Positions 8,776 to 17,485 are shown, numbered from the stretch's first letter. The stretch: DNA of 64,000 bases from Eubacteriales bacterium (GCA_030527665.1 JAUNAK010000005.1:1-64000); one strand, 5' to 3'. Numbers and translations: made by a program. The notes: generated by a model from the sequence alone, not told the origin.

Positions 8776-8804
8776 TTATAGAATATTTTGCTCCTCTTGT
8801 CATC
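8776..8804 (-). promoter_or_regulatory. strong sigma-A promoter upstream of nrdR
   Basis: Minus-strand ATGACA (8799-8804), a 17-base spacer and a perfect TATAAT (8776-8781). Confidence 0.7.
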
Positions 8805-8988
8805 TACTAACTGTTCCCGCAGGGTGCCGATCTGATTCGATTGGAAATCCCTCAGGAAGCCTTGAACATACTTGAGAGAGAGGGATGTCATTTTCCCGGA
8901 AGACTGATCCGGTCGAAGATCCCGCAGGTGACTCCGAACCCTTCGATGCGGATCCGGAAGACCTGCAGTGCCGGCATTACCTGTTTTC
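8805..8988. other. unassigned 180-bp stretch downstream of the COG2426 gene
   Basis: No supportable gene. A minus-strand frame starting with GTG at 9005 overlaps the end of the COG2426 gene and runs 91 codons. It has no ribosome binding site, no recognisable family and contains the promoter at 8776-8804, so I treat the stretch as non-coding or as the remnant of a lost gene. Confidence 0.4.
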
Positions 8989-9468
8989 TCAGCCTGCGAT
9001 CGCACCTACAGCTCCGAACAGACCTGCAGATACCGTACCCATGATCACGCCTGCCAGCAGAACGCCGAGCATGACCGCAATTACACTTTTCCTGAATCCG
9101 ATATCCAGAATGCTGGCCGCCAGTGTACCTGTCCATGCACCGGTTCCCGGAATCGGAATGCCTACAAACAGCAGCAATGCCACAAATAATCCCCGGCCGG
9201 CCTTTGCCTGCAGTTTCTGACCGCCTCTTTCTCCTTTTTCAATGAAAAATCGAAATGCCTTTCCGATATAAGGTTTGTCCTGTCCCCACAGAAGTACCTT
9301 TCTTGCAAACAGATAGATGATCGGAACCGGAAGCATATTGCCGACTACCGCAATGACATAAGAAGAAAGCAGCGGCAGATCCATTCCCACCGCAATGGGA
9401 ATCGCTCCTCGCAGTTCAATAAGCGGAACCATGGAAACCAAAAAGATCAGCAGATATTTTTTCAACAT
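8989..9468 (-). CDS. COG2426-type small integral membrane protein
   Basis: A 159-residue, very hydrophobic protein with four to five predicted membrane helices. It resembles the COG2426 family, often labelled putative small multidrug export protein, although transport has not been established for most members. Family-like segments are MVPLIELRGAIPIAVGM near the N-terminus and GIPIPGTGAWTGTLAA in the middle. The latter proline/glycine motif is shared with SNARE-associated (DedA-like) proteins. It follows uppP by 22 bases and is probably cotranscribed with it, which is compatible with a role in membrane or envelope maintenance (inference). The ATG at 9468 follows AAAGGAGTAAATACG. Confidence 0.85.
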   Translation of the reverse strand: MLKKYLLIFLVSMVPLIELRGAIPIAVGMDLPLLSSYVIAVVGNMLPVPIIYLFARKVLLWGQDKPYIGKAFRFFIEKGERGGQKLQAKAGRGLFVALLLFVGIPIPGTGAWTGTLAASILDIGFRKSVIAVMLGVLLAGVIMGTVSAGLFGAVGAIAG

Positions 9469-9490
9469 CGTATTTACTCCTTTACTGCGA

Positions 9491-10387
9491 TCACCGGATC
9501 ACACCAAACAGTCCCAGCAGCAGAACCAGCGCACCGAGAACGATCCGATAATAACCAAAAACTTTGAAATCATGTTTCTTGATATAGCCCATCAGGAAAC
9601 GGATCACGAAAATAGATACAACAAATGCAACGATCATACCCAGAAGAAGGATCAGGAATTCCATTGCAGTGAATGCCAGGCCGAATTTTACGATCTTCAG
9701 CAGAGAAGCACCGAACATAGTCGGAATTCCCAGATAGAAGGTAAATTCTGCCGCACAGGTACGGGACAGACCGATCAGAATACCACCGATGATGGTTGCT
9801 CCCGAACGGGATGTTCCCGGAATCAAAGCAAGACACTGAAACAGTCCGACGATCAGAGCATCCTTCCATCCGATGCGCTTCACACTTCTTACACGCGGTT
9901 TTCTGGAACGATTGTGATTTTCGATCACAATAAACAGAACACCGTACAGGATCAGCATCAATGCAACAACCGTTGCATTATACAGATGTGCATCCATCCA
10001 GTCATCCAGCGGAAGTCCGACAACAACCGACGGAATAACAGCTACGACAATTTTCAGCCAGAGAACGATCTTGTCCATATACAGATAATTATCCGCGAAA
10101 CGCTGGAATTTTCCGCCGAAGCCGTCTGCTTTATTGACAAACTGGGAAACAGCTACCGCATTCTTCTTTGTATGGAAAGGCCAGAGCTTATGAAAATAGA
10201 TCACAACGACTGCCATGATCGCACCCAGCTGGATCACAACATCAAACATGGATTTGAATGCATCGCTCATTCCCAGACTCAGAATATTCTGAACCAGGAT
10301 CAGATGTCCGGTGCTGCTGATCGGCAGCCACTCCGTGATTCCTTCTACGATACCCAGGATGATCGTCTTCAAAACAGTAAGTATCAT
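9491..10387 (-). CDS. uppP: undecaprenyl-diphosphatase UppP/BacA
   Basis: Integral membrane phosphatase that recycles undecaprenyl pyrophosphate to the monophosphate carrier for cell-wall synthesis. Loss or overproduction alters bacitracin sensitivity in known organisms. The 298 residues carry both family signatures, [15 protein letters not shown] (residues 15-29) and [10 protein letters not shown] in the second half, with about eight membrane helices. The start [12 protein letters not shown] at 10387 follows AAAAAGGAGATC. It is the first gene of a two-gene unit with the COG2426 protein. Confidence 0.97.
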   Translation of the reverse strand: MILTVLKTIILGIVEGITEWLPISSTGHLILVQNILSLGMSDAFKSMFDVVIQLGAIMAVVVIYFHKLWPFHTKKNAVAVSQFVNKADGFGGKFQRFADNYLYMDKIVLWLKIVVAVIPSVVVGLPLDDWMDAHLYNATVVALMLILYGVLFIVIENHNRSRKPRVRSVKRIGWKDALIVGLFQCLALIPGTSRSGATIIGGILIGLSRTCAAEFTFYLGIPTMFGASLLKIVKFGLAFTAMEFLILLLGMIVAFVVSIFVIRFLMGYIKKHDFKVFGYYRIVLGALVLLLGLFGVIR

Positions 10388-10481
10388 ATATAGATCTCCT
10401 TTTTATGTTTGTCTTACGATACCGGTATGAGGATTCCAGGCTCCCGCCTTCCATCCTCATATCGGCTAGCCCGTCCTATGT

Positions 10482-10518
10482 CCATGCCTCCTCCCATGCA
10501 AGCATGTCGGATGCATGG
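10482..10518. repeat. palindromic intergenic repeat with CATGCAAGCATG core
   Basis: Imperfect 37-base palindrome (CCATGC...GCATGG outer arms at 10482-10487 and 10513-10518; core CCCATGCAAGCATG at 10493-10506). The core recurs at 26213-26226 and twice at 37705-37901. It lies in the 220-base gap between uppP and the tRNA-Leu pair, which otherwise contains only a weak ATGAGGA...TCCTCAT dyad near 10430-10460. Confidence 0.6.
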
Positions 10519-10608
10519 CCGCAGTCCGGGACTTTTATCGTAAAAAAACACCGAAACACGCTTCCGTATTCCGATGCCCTCCTGCAATTCCTATTAAAAA
10601 AGAAAAAG

Positions 10609-10692
10609 TGCAGGAAGCGGGACTTGAACCCGCACGATATTGCTACCACAGGCACCTGAAGCCTGCGCGTCTGCCAATTCCGCCATTCCTGC
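10609..10692 (-). tRNA. tRNA-Leu (anticodon CAG), downstream copy
   Basis: Minus-strand cloverleaf of 84 bases with acceptor GCAGGAA/TTCCTGC. The anticodon stem CAGGC/GCCTG holds loop TTCAGGT, which gives anticodon CAG (reads CUG). A long class II variable arm (TGGTAGCAATATCGTGC) and a normal T arm (GGTTCAAGTCC) follow. The discriminator is A and CCA is not encoded. A T-rich run follows directly on the minus strand. It is identical to the copy at 10742-10825. Confidence 0.96.
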
Positions 10693-10741
10693 ATGTGTTA
10701 TAAAAGATAAAATTTTCCTGCATTGCTTTCGCAAAGCCAAG

Positions 10742-10825
10742 TGCAGGAAGCGGGACTTGAACCCGCACGATATTGCTACCACAGGCACCTGAAGCCTGCG
10801 CGTCTGCCAATTCCGCCATTCCTGC
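10742..10825 (-). tRNA. tRNA-Leu (anticodon CAG), promoter-proximal copy
   Basis: Same 84-base sequence as the neighbour at 10609-10692, offset by exactly 133 bases, with the same class II long arm and anticodon CAG. The two genes are separated by 49 bases and share one promoter (10867-10895), so they form a tandem duplicated, dicistronic tRNA unit. Confidence 0.96.
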
Positions 10826-10866
10826 ATCTTTTATTATCGAGGAACTTTCGTTCGCTCACAAAAGGT

Positions 10867-10895
10867 ATAATAGCAAAGTCCCCCGATAATGTCAA
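10867..10895 (-). promoter_or_regulatory. sigma-A promoter of the tRNA-Leu pair
   Basis: Minus-strand consensus TTGACA (10890-10895), a 17-base spacer and TATTAT (10867-10872), about 40 bases upstream of the first tRNA. It lies directly behind the stop codon of the flavin reductase gene. Confidence 0.85.
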
Positions 10896-10913
10896 CACCG
10901 TTTTTTAATTTTT

Positions 10914-11735
10914 TTATTTCTCACTGCTTTTCAAATTTTTCCGACGATTCGGACGTTTTTTATCCGGTTTATTGCTGTTTACCGTTTTCACCTTTATCTT
11001 TTCCGAATGCCTGACCGTATTTCGTTTACCGGACTTCTTTTTCTCCGGATTCGGGAACGCATCCCTCTTCGTCTTCGCTGCTTTTACTCTTCTCTTCCTG
11101 TCGGTTTTCGAATCCGCCTTCTCCGAATCTGTGATTTTCTTCTTTCCTTTTTTCGAATCGGCTTTCACCGGTTTCTTTCGAACCGAATACCCGAAGGTTC
11201 CCATTGCCTCTCCGAGCCGGAAATAGGTTCCGTGAGAATAGGCAGCCAGATCGGCCTCTTCCATATGAAAACGGCCGTTTTCATCCAGCAGTTTCTCATC
11301 AACGGTTACAGCAAGAACCTCCGCCAGAAACATATCATGGCTTCCGAGGCTGACCCGGTCCCGCACCTTGCATTCGATACTGACAGGTGCTTCTTCAATG
11401 GAAGGTGCCTGCACCTTTGTACTCGGAGCCGCCGTCAGATGGCACTCTGCGAATTTATCCACATCCCGTCCGGAACGCACGCCGCAGTAATCCGCCGCAC
11501 GTACCAGATCTGCCGTTGTAAGATTAATGACAAATTCACCGCTGTTCCGTATCAGATCATAGGAATATCTGGATTTTCTGACCGAGATGGAAACCATCGG
11601 CGGATCCGAACAGACCGTACCCGCCCAGGCAATCGTAATGATATTCGGTTTACCGCCCTCTTCCTGACAGCTGACCATAACTGCCGGTACCGGATAGAGA
11701 AAATTTCCCGGTTTTGCAAATGCTGTTTTAGACAT
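10914..11735 (-). CDS. flavin reductase-like protein with long basic C-terminal tail
   Basis: Residues 1 to about 185 form a flavoredoxin/flavin-reductase-like FMN-binding split barrel (PVPAVMVSCQEEGGKPNIITIAWAGT, then DPPMVSISVRKSRYS and GEFVINL), expected to bind FMN and act in NAD(P)H-dependent electron transfer. The remaining ~85 residues are an unusual tail made largely of Lys, Arg, Ser and Asp/Glu (PVKADSKKGKKKITDSEK to the end) with strong positive charge. Such a tail is not part of the usual ~190-residue family. The tail codons run in frame without frameshift. It may contact nucleic acid or polyanions (inference). It lies 18 bases downstream of the alpha-galactosidase gene. Confidence 0.88.
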   Translation of the reverse strand: MSKTAFAKPGNFLYPVPAVMVSCQEEGGKPNIITIAWAGTVCSDPPMVSISVRKSRYSYDLIRNSGEFVINLTTADLVRAADYCGVRSGRDVDKFAECHLTAAPSTKVQAPSIEEAPVSIECKVRDRVSLGSHDMFLAEVLAVTVDEKLLDENGRFHMEEADLAAYSHGTYFRLGEAMGTFGYSVRKKPVKADSKKGKKKITDSEKADSKTDRKRRVKAAKTKRDAFPNPEKKKSGKRNTVRHSEKIKVKTVNSNKPDKKRPNRRKNLKSSEK

Positions 11736-11753
11736 ATACTGTCTCCATTTTCT

Positions 11754-14117
11754 TTATACTTCTTCCAGGTAGTACATACGTGAGGAAAAATCCTGGAAGT
11801 AACGTGTTTCTTCATTATATCCGGTACCGCTGTATGCCTGCGCAAGACGAACGCCTGCATGCATCAGCAGGGAGCCGGATACACAGTGCTCCTCCTGCTC
11901 TCCCGGCATGGTTACAAACCGCGCCAGCACGCGATGCGGAAGCGATCCCTGTTTCACATGTACCGGCGAAACCGTATTTACCAGATCTCCGAAGTTTCGG
12001 ATATCCTGCCGCTGTACGATATTATACAGCCGGTAACGGGCTTCGGGCTTCAAACCGGCTCCGTGGAACCGCTCGGACTGTACATTGGGAACAGCCAGTT
12101 CCTGCAGAAGCATGCCTGCGGCAAGTTTCCGATCGGTCGATACTGTCATCCATTCATGGATATTTCCTGTTCGAAGCCGATAAAAATCACCGTAAAAATA
12201 CACTTCCCGCCATGCCTTGTAAAGCTCGATCTGTTTACGGATCTCCTCAAGCTCCTGACGGCTCATATCCGCCAGATTACACTCATAGCCAAGCACACCG
12301 AAAGCCGCCGTATGATAGCGGGTATCCAGCGGTGTACGCCGCAGAGTCTGATGATTCGGTGAAGCGGATACATGCGCACTTACCGTTGACATCGGATACC
12401 CATAACTGTATCCTTCCTGAATCTTCGCACGCTGGATCGGATCGGTATCATCACTGGCCCAGATCTGTGGAAAATAACTGAGAATTCCCAGGTCAAAACG
12501 ATTGCCGCCCGCTGCACAGCCTTCAAACAGGATCTGCGGAAAGCGTTCGGTTATCGTGCGCATCATCCGGTACACACCCAGCATATACCGGTGTGCCGTC
12601 TCCGACTGACGTTCTGCCGGAAGATACGGCGAATATACATCGGACATGATCCGGTTCATATCCCATTTCACATAAGAGATCTCGGCAGAGTTCAGAACCT
12701 CCGTGATCGCTTCTGTCATATAGTCGACCACTTCCGGATTGGCAAAATCCAGAATTCTCTGGTTTCGTCCCTCCGAATGGGGCTGACCGGGGATCTCCAT
12801 GGACCACTCCGGATGCTGCCGATACAGATCACTGTCGGTATTGACCATCTCCGGTTCGACCCATATACCGAAATCCATTCCCAGCTGCCGGATCTTGTCT
12901 GCCAGACGTTTCAAACCGCCGGGAAGCTTATCGGTATTGACCTTCCAGTCTCCCAGAGAACAGGTATCGCTGTCTCTTTTTCCGAACCATCCGTCGTCCA
13001 TGACAAACAGCTCGATTCCAACATCTTTGGCCTCTTTGGCCATGCGCAGAAGCTTGCCCTCATCAAATTTGAAATAGGCAGCCTCCCAGCTGTTGAGAAG
13101 GATCGGCCGTACCCTGTTTTTCCAGGTTCCGCGTACAATGTGTTCGCGTACAAAATGCTGCATGGAGAGACTGAGACCGCGGAAGCCCTGATCCGAGCAG
13201 CTCATAACAGCTTCCGGAGCCTCAAAGGCTTCTTCCGGAGCCAGCAGAAAGGAAAAACCAGCCGGATTGATACCGGACACAAAACGGGTCTTTCCAAAGG
13301 CATTCACCTCACAGGATTCGTAGTGATTGCCGCTGTAGATCAGATTCATTCCGTAACAGAGTCCTGCGGTCTCGGTCGTTCCTGTCCGCGACAGCATAAC
13401 GAAAGGATTGGCCCGGTTGGAGGAGGATCCGGTAAAGGAAGAATTCACCACTCTTCCTCCCGCCACCGGCGTATCCACACGGTTCATCTCTCTTGCCCAG
13501 GCTCCCCGGAATACAGACATTACAAAATCGCCTTCCGGAAGATCCAGCTGGGTACTCATCAGCCGTTCCAGACGAACCGGCTGTTCCGAGTGATTGATCA
13601 GCCTGCTGCTTCTGCAGATCACATCGTTTTCTTCATATACATAATAATGCAGTTCCAGCTGCAGCTCCCTGTATTTCTCCTCCAGTGTGACCGTCAGATG
13701 TTCAACTTTTCCGTCTTCACTGTAGGAACCCGGCAGAGTCTCGTATTCCGGCTTCTGCTCTGTAATTTCCGCTTTGACAAAACGAAAATCCAGCGTACGG
13801 CTGCCGTCCGGAGCGATCACTTCCACAAACGGCTCCCGTATATCCCCTTTTCCATAGGAAGACATCTCCAGACAGAGATCTTCCGGCGTAAGCTGCGGAT
13901 ATTCCGGGCTGTAGGAGATCATATTACCGGCAGGAAAAGCCCTCTTTTCACAAAGAGCTTTTGTTGCCTCTGCCAGCATCTCCGGCTCCTCTTCCCCTGT
14001 ATTTCCCAATGCCGGCCCGTAATACAGATGTTCCGGATGGCCGGATGGAAGAATGTGGAACATATAGGTCGTATTTGCTGTATTCAATACAAAAATATTC
14101 TCATGTGTCAGGATCAT
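11754..14117 (-). CDS. alpha-galactosidase, glycoside hydrolase family 36
   Basis: Hydrolyses terminal alpha-1,6-galactose from raffinose-type oligosaccharides or melibiose. The 787 residues have an N-terminal beta-sandwich, a (beta/alpha)8 barrel and a C-terminal domain. Diagnostic motifs are FVMDDGWFGKR (372-382), KWDMNR with the expected nucleophile Asp486, and WASDDTDPIQ with the acid/base near Asp556. The spacing agrees with bacterial GH36 enzymes of about 730 residues. There is no signal peptide, so the enzyme is probably cytoplasmic. It works with the GPH symporter encoded 76 bases upstream, which would import its substrate. The ATG at 14117 follows AAGGCGG. Confidence 0.95.
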   Translation of the reverse strand: MILTHENIFVLNTANTTYMFHILPSGHPEHLYYGPALGNTGEEEPEMLAEATKALCEKRAFPAGNMISYSPEYPQLTPEDLCLEMSSYGKGDIREPFVEVIAPDGSRTLDFRFVKAEITEQKPEYETLPGSYSEDGKVEHLTVTLEEKYRELQLELHYYVYEENDVICRSSRLINHSEQPVRLERLMSTQLDLPEGDFVMSVFRGAWAREMNRVDTPVAGGRVVNSSFTGSSSNRANPFVMLSRTGTTETAGLCYGMNLIYSGNHYESCEVNAFGKTRFVSGINPAGFSFLLAPEEAFEAPEAVMSCSDQGFRGLSLSMQHFVREHIVRGTWKNRVRPILLNSWEAAYFKFDEGKLLRMAKEAKDVGIELFVMDDGWFGKRDSDTCSLGDWKVNTDKLPGGLKRLADKIRQLGMDFGIWVEPEMVNTDSDLYRQHPEWSMEIPGQPHSEGRNQRILDFANPEVVDYMTEAITEVLNSAEISYVKWDMNRIMSDVYSPYLPAERQSETAHRYMLGVYRMMRTITERFPQILFEGCAAGGNRFDLGILSYFPQIWASDDTDPIQRAKIQEGYSYGYPMSTVSAHVSASPNHQTLRRTPLDTRYHTAAFGVLGYECNLADMSRQELEEIRKQIELYKAWREVYFYGDFYRLRTGNIHEWMTVSTDRKLAAGMLLQELAVPNVQSERFHGAGLKPEARYRLYNIVQRQDIRNFGDLVNTVSPVHVKQGSLPHRVLARFVTMPGEQEEHCVSGSLLMHAGVRLAQAYSGTGYNEETRYFQDFSSRMYYLEEV

Positions 14118-14130
14118 CGCTCTGCCGCCT

Positions 14131-14234
14131 TTTCCTTACTAGTATTTTCTGCTTTTCGGTTTCTCTGTAATTGCAGCCATTATTTCCTTACTATTATTCT
14201 CTGTTTTTCAGTTCCTCTGTAATAGCAGCCATTT
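14131..14234. repeat. 52-bp tandem duplication at the 3' end of the symporter gene
   Basis: Copies at 14131-14182 and 14183-14234 (period 52, roughly 85 percent identical by eye). The second contains the last codons and stop of the GPH symporter. The first lies in the gap before the alpha-galactosidase and therefore carries a duplicated gene end. Since 52 is not a multiple of three, the copies are in different frames. Confidence 0.75.
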
Positions 14235-15573
14235 TTTCCTCTCCGAGAACAAAGTGCTTCCGGAACCAGAACAGTCCGATCACCAGACCGATCACCGGCA
14301 GCAGGGCCATCGTCATACGAAGACCAGCTTTCGAAGATGCCGCTACCTGCAGAGAGAAATCCATTGCCTCCGAATTGGACTCACTGCTGAGATTCAGAAG
14401 TGCCAGTGCGGTAGATGCGATCATGGCTGCTACACCGGATGCCAGTTTTACAACGAAGGTCTGCATGGAGAAGATCACCGACTCGTCACGGCGATTATTT
14501 TTCAGCTCACCGTAATCTACGGAGTTTGCCAGGAAGATCGTTGTCAGTACCTGAAGAATTCCGTTTGCCGCAAAGATAAAGAAGCCCGGAATAAACAGGA
14601 TCACAACATTGTTTACATTGATAAAGCAGATGCCCATCAATACCAGATAACCGATAATGGCACTTGCCAGACATACATAGAAGATCTTGACCGTATCCAT
14701 AAACTTACGAAGGAACGGAAACATCAGCATCATGGCAAGGATCTGGATCGCTCCTCCGAAGGTATTGAACAATGTGTAGCTGTTGAACCATCCGATGCCG
14801 CCGAAATCATATTTGAAGAAATAGATCAGCAGGTTAGATGTCGTATAGATCGCGCAGTTGATCAGAACGATGGCGATTACGACGGTCATAGCCTGGTCAT
14901 TCTGCAGAAGTGCGCGGAACATCTGTTTCAGAGATGGTGCCTCCATATCCACAGTGGCATTCTCTTTGATATTCACACAGGTCAATGTAATAAAGAACAC
15001 AAAAAGGATCGCAATGATCAGGGAGAACCATTTGAATCCGACTCTCTCATTGCCGCCGCCAAGCGCATGAACAGCGATCATCGTAACGATTACGACCAGT
15101 GCGGAACCGACACCTGCAGAAGAACGTGCCAGTGTTGTCAGGTTTTCTCGCTCTTTTCCGCTCTCGGTAAATGCGGGAATCATGGACCAGTAGGGAATAT
15201 CCATCATTGTATAGGTCACACCCCAAAGAATATAGGTGATTGCAGCATAGGCAACCAGTCCCGGACCATCCAGTGACGGCGGAGCTGCAAACATGATGAA
15301 CAATACAACAGCATTCGTCAGCGTACCGATCATCAGCCACGGACGGAATTTGCCCCAGCGTGTTCTCGTCTTGGCAACAAGCACACCCATGATCGGATCG
15401 TTGAAAGCATCGAACACACGGGCTGCCAGAAGAATCACTCCCATTGCCCATGCACTGACTCCCAGAAGATCCTGGAAATAATACAGCACGTAACTGGCGG
15501 ACAGCATATAGACCATGTCTTTGCCGACCGCACCCAATCCATATGAAACTTTTTCCTTACCACTCAGACGCAT
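14194..15573 (-). CDS. GPH-family sugar:cation symporter (MelB-like)
   Basis: A 459-residue transporter with about 12 membrane helices, belonging to the glycoside-pentoside-hexuronide:cation symporter family of the MFS. Family features include KVSYGLGAVGKDMVYM at the start, AWAMGVILLAARVFDAFNDPIMG and RTRWGKFRPWLMIG. It probably brings alpha-galactosides into the cell for the GH36 enzyme encoded next. The start at 15573 has GGGAGGG at ideal spacing. An in-frame start 13 codons earlier lacks a ribosome site. The divergent XRE gene and the ~300-base gap before it may hold the control region. Confidence 0.92.
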   Translation of the reverse strand: MRLSGKEKVSYGLGAVGKDMVYMLSASYVLYYFQDLLGVSAWAMGVILLAARVFDAFNDPIMGVLVAKTRTRWGKFRPWLMIGTLTNAVVLFIMFAAPPSLDGPGLVAYAAITYILWGVTYTMMDIPYWSMIPAFTESGKERENLTTLARSSAGVGSALVVIVTMIAVHALGGGNERVGFKWFSLIIAILFVFFITLTCVNIKENATVDMEAPSLKQMFRALLQNDQAMTVVIAIVLINCAIYTTSNLLIYFFKYDFGGIGWFNSYTLFNTFGGAIQILAMMLMFPFLRKFMDTVKIFYVCLASAIIGYLVLMGICFINVNNVVILFIPGFFIFAANGILQVLTTIFLANSVDYGELKNNRRDESVIFSMQTFVVKLASGVAAMIASTALALLNLSSESNSEAMDFSLQVAASSKAGLRMTMALLPVIGLVIGLFWFRKHFVLGEEKMAAITEELKNRE

Positions 15574-15876
15574 TTTAACCCTCCCAAATGCAATATTTTT
15601 ATTCTTCCCCATACCGTTTCCCGGGCAGAGAACTTCTATTTAAGTATACCGAAGTGTCAGTATATTTCAAGAAAATAGTTCCGTCGGGCGGTATAACTCC
15701 TGCCTCTTCGTCGGTAAGCATTTTTCCTGTCTCCCCAAAAAGCATATATACTTTTAGGCATTCAGTTTTATTGCAGTTTTTTTGTCTTTTGTTAACAAAA
15801 TCTCCCATTTCTTCCTATATCAGTAATATTGTCGTACGAATTTACGAATAATTCACACAATATTCAGCATTTTTTG
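15574..15876. other. divergent intergenic region between symporter and XRE regulator genes
   Basis: AT-rich, about 300 bases. On the minus strand there is a possible 40-codon leader frame (ATG at 15721, stop at 15599) with AGGAAA directly before its ATG. It has no similarity that I recognise. TATATA-rich segments near 15745-15752 could serve the symporter promoter. No clear operator dyad is visible. Confidence 0.35.
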
Positions 15877-15904
15877 TTGCAAAACCGTGGTGCATTGGTA
15901 TAAT
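15877..15904 (+). promoter_or_regulatory. sigma-A promoter of the XRE regulator gene
   Basis: TTGCAA (15877-15882), a 16-base spacer and a perfect TATAAT (15899-15904), about 65 bases before the ATG at 15970. Confidence 0.75.
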
Positions 15905-15969
15905 AATTGGTAAACAGGTAAATCACCACCAGAAACATTCGTATTGATATACCAGTTGGGAGGTATTCC

Positions 15970-16317
15970 ATGAGCAAAGCATCAGAAAACGCATTCGATT
16001 TTGAGAATCTTGGCCAGAAAGTCAAAGAGCTTCGAATCAAGAACGGATTAACCCAGAATCAGGTTGCATCGGAACTGCATGTAACACCGGGTTACATCAG
16101 CAACGTAGAGAACAACCGTACCGCCATGTCGCTTCGTGTATTATCCTATTACGCAAAGCTTACCGGCATCACACTGGATTCCCTGGTTGGAAAAATCGAA
16201 CCGGAGTATCTGCCGACAGCCCTTGATCATGAGCTTCAGAACCTGATCGCTCAGCTTACCGATGAAGAGAAACAGCGTCTGCTTCGTACCATCGAAGTAT
16301 GGAAAAGCGATCTGTAG
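15970..16317 (+). CDS. XRE-family transcriptional regulator
   Basis: A 115-residue protein with a helix-turn-helix of the Cro/CI type at about 13-67 (LGQKVKELRIKNGLTQNQVA, then HVTPGYISNVENNRTAMSL), followed by a short C-terminal helical segment without a ligand domain. It resembles small SinR-like regulators. It lies divergent to the symporter/alpha-galactosidase unit, which makes these genes candidate targets, although autonomous regulation elsewhere is equally possible. GGGAGG precedes the ATG. Confidence 0.9.
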   Translation: MSKASENAFDFENLGQKVKELRIKNGLTQNQVASELHVTPGYISNVENNRTAMSLRVLSYYAKLTGITLDSLVGKIEPEYLPTALDHELQNLIAQLTDEEKQRLLRTIEVWKSDL

Positions 16318-16352
16318 ATCCGGGCACATTCCGAAATATAGCAGTAAACGTC

Positions 16353-16389
16353 AAAAAGACAGGATCTTTGCTTTGATCCTGTCTTTTTT
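16353..16389. terminator. intrinsic terminator after the XRE gene
   Basis: AAAAAGACAGGATC pairs with GATCCTGTCTTTTTT around an 8-base loop. A-run and T-run flank the stem, so it can act in both directions. Confidence 0.9.
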
Positions 16390-16477
16390 CATCTCTGATG
16401 CATCTGCAACTTCGCTGCTCGAACACCTCCCGCAGCCAGCCCCTTGCAGCCATGCATCGGCTCAACAGGAGACGCTT

Positions 16478-17485
16478 ATGTATCACATTATCACAAATCC
16501 CTCTTCCGGATCCGGAAAAAATGCGGATAACCGCCTTCTGTCCGAACTGGAGTCCTCTCTTACCCGGGCAGGAATCGACTATGAGATCATCTATACCAGC
16601 GGTCCCGGTCACGCAGCTGCTCTCGGCCGCACCCTGAGCCGTACAGGCAGCGAAGAGACGGTATTGATCCTCGGAGGAGACGGTACGATCAATGAATTTC
16701 TGTCCGAGATCTCCGAACCCTCCCATATCCGCCTGGGCATCCTGCCTGCAGGTTCCGGAAATGATCTGGCCAGAGGTCTGGGGCTTCCCGATCTACGCAA
16801 TGATCCGGAACAGAAGGAAACCATTGCACGCATCACCGCCGGCAATGTCTGCAGAACCGTCGATCTGGGTGTCCTGGAATTCTCAGCTGCCGGAAATGCA
16901 CAGGAGGGTCCCTCCGGTCTGTCCGGCCTGCGGTCTGAAAAGGATCCTTCAAACGTCCGGCGCCTATTTATCATCAGCTCCGGCATTGGTTTTGACGCTG
17001 CTGTCTGTGCCGAATCCCTTCGTTCCGGCGAGAAGGATTTTTTCAATCGTCTTCATCTGGGAAAACTGACCTACGGTTATCTGGCTCTGAAACATCTGGC
17101 TTCGTATTTTTCTCACAAAACCGGGTGCCGGCTGCTGCTGGACGGAACTAAACAGCTGCATCTCCGTCATTTTCTCTTTGCCGCAGCCATGAACCATTCC
17201 TACGAAGGCGGCGGATACTGCTTCGCCCCCGATGCTTCGGATACGGACGGAATGCTGAATCTGCTGGTGATCGGCGATATGCCGATTCTGCGCCTGTTCC
17301 GTTCTTTTCCGGCCGCACATGCGGGAAAGCATTACCGGATCAAAGGTGTCCGGCATTATACCTTCCGCCGTGCAGTCATCCGGTCCACGGAACCACTGTG
17401 GGTACATGTCGACGGCGAGGTTCCGGTCAAAACCGACCGCATCTCCTATTCGATCCTGCCGCAGGCACTGAAGCTTATTGTATAA
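16478..17485 (+). CDS. diacylglycerol kinase-like lipid kinase (DagK/YegS family)
   Basis: Phosphorylates diacylglycerol or a related lipid with ATP, recycling lipid released during envelope polymer synthesis. The 335 residues show the family nucleotide-binding motif GGDGTINEFL and the conserved LPAGSGNDLARGLG. The second domain is a beta-sandwich ending in VHVDGEVP. The start at 16478 (MYHIITNPSSGSG) has AGGAGA at good spacing. Longer in-frame versions run back through the terminator at 16353-16389 and are rejected. An insertion around EGPSGLSGLRSEKDPS makes it slightly longer than usual. The exact lipid substrate cannot be read from sequence. Confidence 0.92.
   Translation: MYHIITNPSSGSGKNADNRLLSELESSLTRAGIDYEIIYTSGPGHAAALGRTLSRTGSEETVLILGGDGTINEFLSEISEPSHIRLGILPAGSGNDLARGLGLPDLRNDPEQKETIARITAGNVCRTVDLGVLEFSAAGNAQEGPSGLSGLRSEKDPSNVRRLFIISSGIGFDAAVCAESLRSGEKDFFNRLHLGKLTYGYLALKHLASYFSHKTGCRLLLDGTKQLHLRHFLFAAAMNHSYEGGGYCFAPDASDTDGMLNLLVIGDMPILRLFRSFPAAHAGKHYRIKGVRHYTFRRAVIRSTEPLWVHVDGEVPVKTDRISYSILPQALKLIV

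Noticed and set aside
8730..9005. 91-codon minus-strand frame after the COG2426 gene
   Set aside because: GTG start inside the preceding gene, no ribosome site, no family resemblance, and it overlaps a strong promoter. Kept only as an unassigned stretch.
15599..15721. 40-codon leader frame upstream of the sugar symporter
   Set aside because: AGGAAA sits too close to the ATG and the peptide has no recognisable feature. It remains possible as a small regulatory frame but is not supportable from one sequence.
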